From positions 1-8,918 of the forward strand of contig JAEURM010000065.1 in NCBI GenBank assembly GCA_016789245.1: a stretch of 8,918 bases of DNA, read 5' to 3'. A program made the translations under genes and the position numbers. Origin of the DNA: Anaerolineales bacterium (GTDB taxonomy: Bacteria > Chloroflexota > Anaerolineae > Anaerolineales > UBA6663). Of the stretch, positions 6,341-8,918 are shown piece by piece. A model generated the notes under the pieces. The model was not told the origin of the DNA, did no database searches, and worked only from the letters and a program-made list of their open reading frames with translations. Numbering within the stretch: the stretch's first letter is position 1; each line of letters starts with the position of its first letter.

Positions 6341-6402
6341 AAAAAAACGGATGGAACGGATATCATCCGCTTCATCCGTATTTATCCGTACCATCCGTTT
6401 TC
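6341..6402. repeat. ATCCG-periodic palindromic repeat, copy B; likely bidirectional terminator
   Basis: AAAACGGATGG (6344-6354) pairs perfectly with CCATCCGTTTT (6391-6401). The stem continues inward through one A/A mismatch for seven more pairs, giving 19-base arms around a 20-nt loop. ATCCG occurs at 6365, 6374, 6384 and 6393 (spacing 9, 10, 9). The A run on the left and TTTT on the right give a strong stem followed by a U tract in both directions. It sits in the 81-bp spacer between two convergent genes, so a terminator role for both is likely. Confidence 0.75.
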
Positions 6403-6412
6403 AAACGCCCAG

Positions 6413-8443
6413 CTATCGCTTCTTCTTAGGCTTGCAGTATTTATCAAACCACGCCACCATCCGGTTTAGTCGGTCAACACGGTGGGCGGGTTCGCCAGAG
6501 CGAGACATTTCATGCCCCTCACGCGGGTAACGCACCAGCACCACCTCACGCTTCAGCCGCTTGAGGGCCGCATACAACTGCTCCGCTTCGGAGGGCGGGC
6601 AACGCCAATCATTATCTTGGTGCTCAATCACCAGCGGCGTGCGGATATTGCGCACGTAGGCCAGTGGTGAGTGCGCCCACAAGCGTGAAACCTCATCAAA
6701 ACCAAACGTCTCGTACTCGCGCTCAATCAACTGCGGCACATCGCTGGTGCCAAAGAAAGTCATCATGTTGTACAAGCCGCGTTGCGCCCACGCGCAGGCA
6801 AAGCGCTGATCATGGCTAATAATCCACGCCGTCATGTATCCGGCATAACTGCCACCCGTAATCGCCAGCCGCTTTTTATCCACCCAGCCCCGGCCCACCA
6901 CATTTTCCAAGCCGCTCAAAATATCTGGCATCACGTAATCACCCCAATTATTGCGGATGGTGAGTGAGTGTTCCTCACCATAGCCCTCTGAGCCGCGCGG
7001 ATTACAAAAGTACACGCCGTAGCCGTTGGCCGCGTGCATTTGCCACTCAAACCACACTGCCGGTTGGCTGGGGCCCCACATCACCCATGGCCCGCCATGC
7101 ATGTTCAACACCAACGGATGCCGCTGGCCGGCCTTGAAGCCCACCGGCTTCACCACCCAGCCCTGAATCTTGCGGCCATCCGGCGCGGTGTGCCACACTT
7201 CCTCAAAGGGTTGAATTTGCCGCTCGGCTAGCAACTTATCATTGAAGTTGGTCAGCCGCTTCTCATTTTTACCACTCACCACATACACATCCGTGGGGCG
7301 TGCGGGGGTGTGCGCCACAAACGCCACCTGCCCGTTTGCCGCCACGCTGAAATCCAAGACTGAGCGCCGCCCGCCCACCACTTGGCTCACTTCACCAGTG
7401 GCCGCCTCTGCGCGGAAAACGTGCGTGTTGCCCCGGTCATTGGCCGCAAAATACACCGCCTGTGAATCCGCAGACCAAGTGAGATTTATCGCCACCCGGT
7501 CAAACTCAGCATTAAGTTCACGCGCCGCGCCGCCAGCTGTGGGCACAATCACCACGCGTTGCAACTGCCCCCACGAACCCGCATCCGGCATGCGGGCCGC
7601 CGCAATCCATTTACCATCTGGTGAAACTACTGGGCCAAAATACTCAAAGCCCGGATTAGAAATAATTTGATGTGGCTTGCGGCCCTTGGCCACCACCGGA
7701 ACCCGGATGAGGGCTTGAAAATTCCACGGATCATACTCAGCCTCGCGTGAGACTTGCGAGATGATGGCCGAACCATCTTTCGTCCACGTGAGCGCGTTGA
7801 AGTTTAATTCGCCATCGGTGATGCGGTGCGGCTTGGCTTCATCCGCTACGTTTATCACGTAAAGGTGCGTGTGGCGGTCATCCAAGTATTCCGTACCGGT
7901 GCGGTACGGCAAGCCCGTAATCACGCGTGGGTCAACTTTTTGCTTTTCCTTTTGCTCTTCGCGTTCGCCGCGATGCTTGGCTTCTAACGCATCTGCAGGT
8001 GGCCGCTCACTTTCACCGCTATCTTCCTTGGCCCGTTCTTCCGCGTTGGCATCTGAAAAGAAGGCGATGCGTTTGCCATCATGGCTCCACACCGGGCCAG
8101 CCGCGCCGTTGGGCATAGAAGTGAGTGCGCGCGCTTCGCCGCCATCCAAACCAATCAGATAAATCTGCGGTTTGCCGCCGCGCACCGAAACAAAGGCCAG
8201 CGTGCGGCCATCCGGCGCCCAACGCGGTGAAAAATCTGATTTCGCGCCAAAGGTAAATTGGCGCGGCTGGGCGTCTTCCTCGCCCAGTTTGATGAGCCAG
8301 ATGTGGCGCTCATATTTGTTGCCCAGTTTATCTACATCCACTTTTACAAACGCCAAGTGCTGGCCATCTCGGCTAATCTGCGCGTCCTCCACAAATTTGA
8401 ACGCATATAAATCTTCTGCGGAAAAGGGTTTTTTTGTTGGCAA
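6413..8443 (-). CDS. S9 family serine peptidase (acylaminoacyl-peptidase/prolyl oligopeptidase type)
   Basis: A cytoplasmic serine peptidase of about 676 residues that would trim short or N-acylated peptides. Numbering from the TTG start at 8443, the N-terminal two thirds is a beta-propeller with repeated TolB-like strands (SRDGQHLAFV, APDGRTLAFV, SHDGKRIAFF, SPDGKWIAAA). It is interrupted by a charged Glu/Lys linker at about 131-170, common in S9C enzymes. The C-terminal alpha/beta-hydrolase domain has HGGP at 449-452, then NPRGSEGYG, nucleophile S532 in GGSYAGYM, D612 in DNDWRCP and H644 in EGHEMS: a complete triad. No signal peptide. Start choice: TTG 8443 has an ideal AAAGGAG 6 nt upstream and gives the usual family start (PTKKPFSAEDLY). 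The alternative ATG at 8476 adds 11 residues, lacks a Shine-Dalgarno and lies in a short repeat. Second gene after the DUF971 gene. Confidence 0.9.
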   Translation of the reverse strand: MPTKKPFSAEDLYAFKFVEDAQISRDGQHLAFVKVDVDKLGNKYERHIWLIKLGEEDAQPRQFTFGAKSDFSPRWAPDGRTLAFVSVRGGKPQIYLIGLDGGEARALTSMPNGAAGPVWSHDGKRIAFFSDANAEERAKEDSGESERPPADALEAKHRGEREEQKEKQKVDPRVITGLPYRTGTEYLDDRHTHLYVINVADEAKPHRITDGELNFNALTWTKDGSAIISQVSREAEYDPWNFQALIRVPVVAKGRKPHQIISNPGFEYFGPVVSPDGKWIAAARMPDAGSWGQLQRVVIVPTAGGAARELNAEFDRVAINLTWSADSQAVYFAANDRGNTHVFRAEAATGEVSQVVGGRRSVLDFSVAANGQVAFVAHTPARPTDVYVVSGKNEKRLTNFNDKLLAERQIQPFEEVWHTAPDGRKIQGWVVKPVGFKAGQRHPLVLNMHGGPWVMWGPSQPAVWFEWQMHAANGYGVYFCNPRGSEGYGEEHSLTIRNNWGDYVMPDILSGLENVVGRGWVDKKRLAITGGSYAGYMTAWIISHDQRFACAWAQRGLYNMMTFFGTSDVPQLIEREYETFGFDEVSRLWAHSPLAYVRNIRTPLVIEHQDNDWRCPPSEAEQLYAALKRLKREVVLVRYPREGHEMSRSGEPAHRVDRLNRMVAWFDKYCKPKKKR

Positions 8444-8449
8444 GAGTTT

Positions 8450-8456
8450 CTCCTTT
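8450..8456 (-). promoter_or_regulatory. Ribosome-binding site deciding a TTG start for the S9 peptidase
   Basis: On the minus strand AAAGGAG occupies 8456-8450 and is followed, after AAACTC, by TTG at 8443-8441. This is the best Shine-Dalgarno/start pairing at this gene, better than the ATG 33 bases upstream. Confidence 0.6.
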
Positions 8457-8464
8457 GGCACAGA

Positions 8465-8490
8465 GCTATCAGCCATGTGCCATCAGCTAT
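8465..8490. repeat. GCTGAT/GCTAT short repeat in the DUF971-peptidase junction
   Basis: ATCAGC occurs at 8468-8473 and 8482-8487, and AGCTAT at 8465-8470 and 8485-8490, so the segment is a small reiteration of the GCTGATGGC / GCTGATAGC kind seen on the minus strand. It overlaps the stop codon region of the DUF971 gene and covers the ATG at 8476, which argues that this ATG is not the native peptidase start. Confidence 0.4.
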
Positions 8491-8861
8491 TCCAGCGGCT
8501 TATACAGTGCTTCGTCGCGCTTCTTTAACGCTTCGTTCAAATCGCGGCCCATATCATACAGATATTGCCACGTATAAATGCCAGTGGCATGCCCGTCCGT
8601 CCATTCGGGCGTGAGGGCATAGTTGCCCACCGGCGTGAGTTTGGCAATCTCATAACTCTTTTGGCGGATGAGTGGAATGGTGAGCAGTAAGTTATCCACA
8701 TCTGGTTTGGTGCCCATGTTCTCATGCCCACCCCGGCACTCCACGCACGGGCACGCTTCACGTAACAAATCTAATGGATACTCATGCACCGCGCCATCAT
8801 TCCAGTTGATGATGAGTTTCTTAGCACCACGATTAAGTACAATGTTAGTGGGTTTAGCCAT
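8487..8861 (-). CDS. DUF971 protein (gamma-butyrobetaine hydroxylase-like N-terminal zinc domain)
   Basis: A 124-residue single-domain protein of the DUF971/GBBH-like N-terminal family (Pfam PF06155, by recall). Family marks are the early W-x-DG (WNDGAVHEYP, 20-29), a Cys cluster CPCVECRGG with C37, C39 and C42, and the C-terminal PVGNYALTPEWTDGHATGIYTW (77-98) including H91. C37/C39/C42/H91 match the Cys-Cys-Cys-His zinc site of the human BBOX1 N-domain (C38, C40, C43, H82). The domain also occurs fused to Mrp/ApbC-type Fe-S carriers such as plant HCF101, so a role in Fe-S biogenesis is plausible but unproven; there is no oxygenase domain here. The ATG at 8861 has AGGA about 7 nt upstream. 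It is followed closely by the S9 peptidase gene (10 or 43 bp, depending on that start), so the two are probably cotranscribed. Confidence 0.9.
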   Translation of the reverse strand: MAKPTNIVLNRGAKKLIINWNDGAVHEYPLDLLREACPCVECRGGHENMGTKPDVDNLLLTIPLIRQKSYEIAKLTPVGNYALTPEWTDGHATGIYTWQYLYDMGRDLNEALKKRDEALYKPLE

Positions 8862-8881
8862 TCTTTTTCCTGTGATTATTT

Positions 8882-8902
8882 GTTAGTAGTTAGTGGTTAT
8901 TA
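8882..8902. repeat. Three tandem 7-bp units upstream of the DUF971 gene
   Basis: GTTAGTA, GTTAGTG and GTTATTA follow each other without a gap (8882-8888, 8889-8895, 8896-8902). Short heptamer tandem repeats of this sort are known from cyanobacteria (STRR type) and other environmental bacteria. The units sit about 20 bp before the DUF971 start codon, so they lie in its promoter or leader. Confidence 0.5.
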
Positions 8903-8918
8903 CAAAGCGAATAGTAAA

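Noticed and set aside
7242..7670. A 142-codon plus-strand open frame opposite the S9 peptidase.
   Set aside because: Antisense shadow of a well-supported propeller domain; the product has no recognisable motif.

Overview
The window carries seven protein-coding genes and no RNA gene, insertion sequence or CRISPR array that I can see. GC content is moderate to high by eye. The S9C-type acylaminoacyl peptidase, the archaeal-looking class III aminotransferase, the lipoprotein-anchored membrane fusion protein and the dispersed short fold-back repeats together suggest a free-living environmental bacterium. My best guess is Chloroflexota (Anaerolineae-like), but this is inferred from gene style; there is no phylogenetic marker here.

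Layout. (1) 23-1576, minus: a lipoprotein periplasmic adaptor (HlyD/MacA-like) of an efflux system; its transporter partner is probably just off the left edge. (2) 1577-1773: a divergent control region with direct repeats, a terminator-like hairpin and a probable leaderless promoter. (3) 1774-6331, plus: four co-oriented genes, namely a ROK sugar kinase, a PLP class III aminotransferase, a DapA-superfamily aldolase that looks specifically like 4-hydroxy-2-oxoglutarate aldolase (HOGA1 type), and an APH-fold small-molecule kinase resembling spectinomycin phosphotransferase APH(9). (4) 6332-6412: a convergent spacer filled by a palindromic repeat. (5) 6413-8861, minus: an S9 serine peptidase preceded by a DUF971 zinc-binding protein, in a tight two-gene operon.

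How the genes may work together. The aminotransferase and aldolase could form a short amino-acid catabolic route (an amino donor giving a 2-oxo acid, which is cleaved to pyruvate and glyoxylate), but the substrate of the aminotransferase is not settled by sequence. The kinase genes at either end of the run may be unrelated cargo. The DUF971/S9 pair is probably housekeeping: Fe-S-related function and cytoplasmic peptide turnover.

The most unusual feature lies between the genes. Nearly every spacer after 2766 holds a different small fold-back or tandem repeat: a GGGAGCAGGGG palindrome, a CGAAGGCTCAAAG palindrome, two copies of an ATCCG-periodic palindrome flanking the APH-like kinase, a GCTGAT repeat, and a 7-bp tandem repeat at the right edge. 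These look like members of several dispersed intergenic repeat families that have become terminators, ribosome-site donors or spacers. I found no convincing new defence or mobile system.
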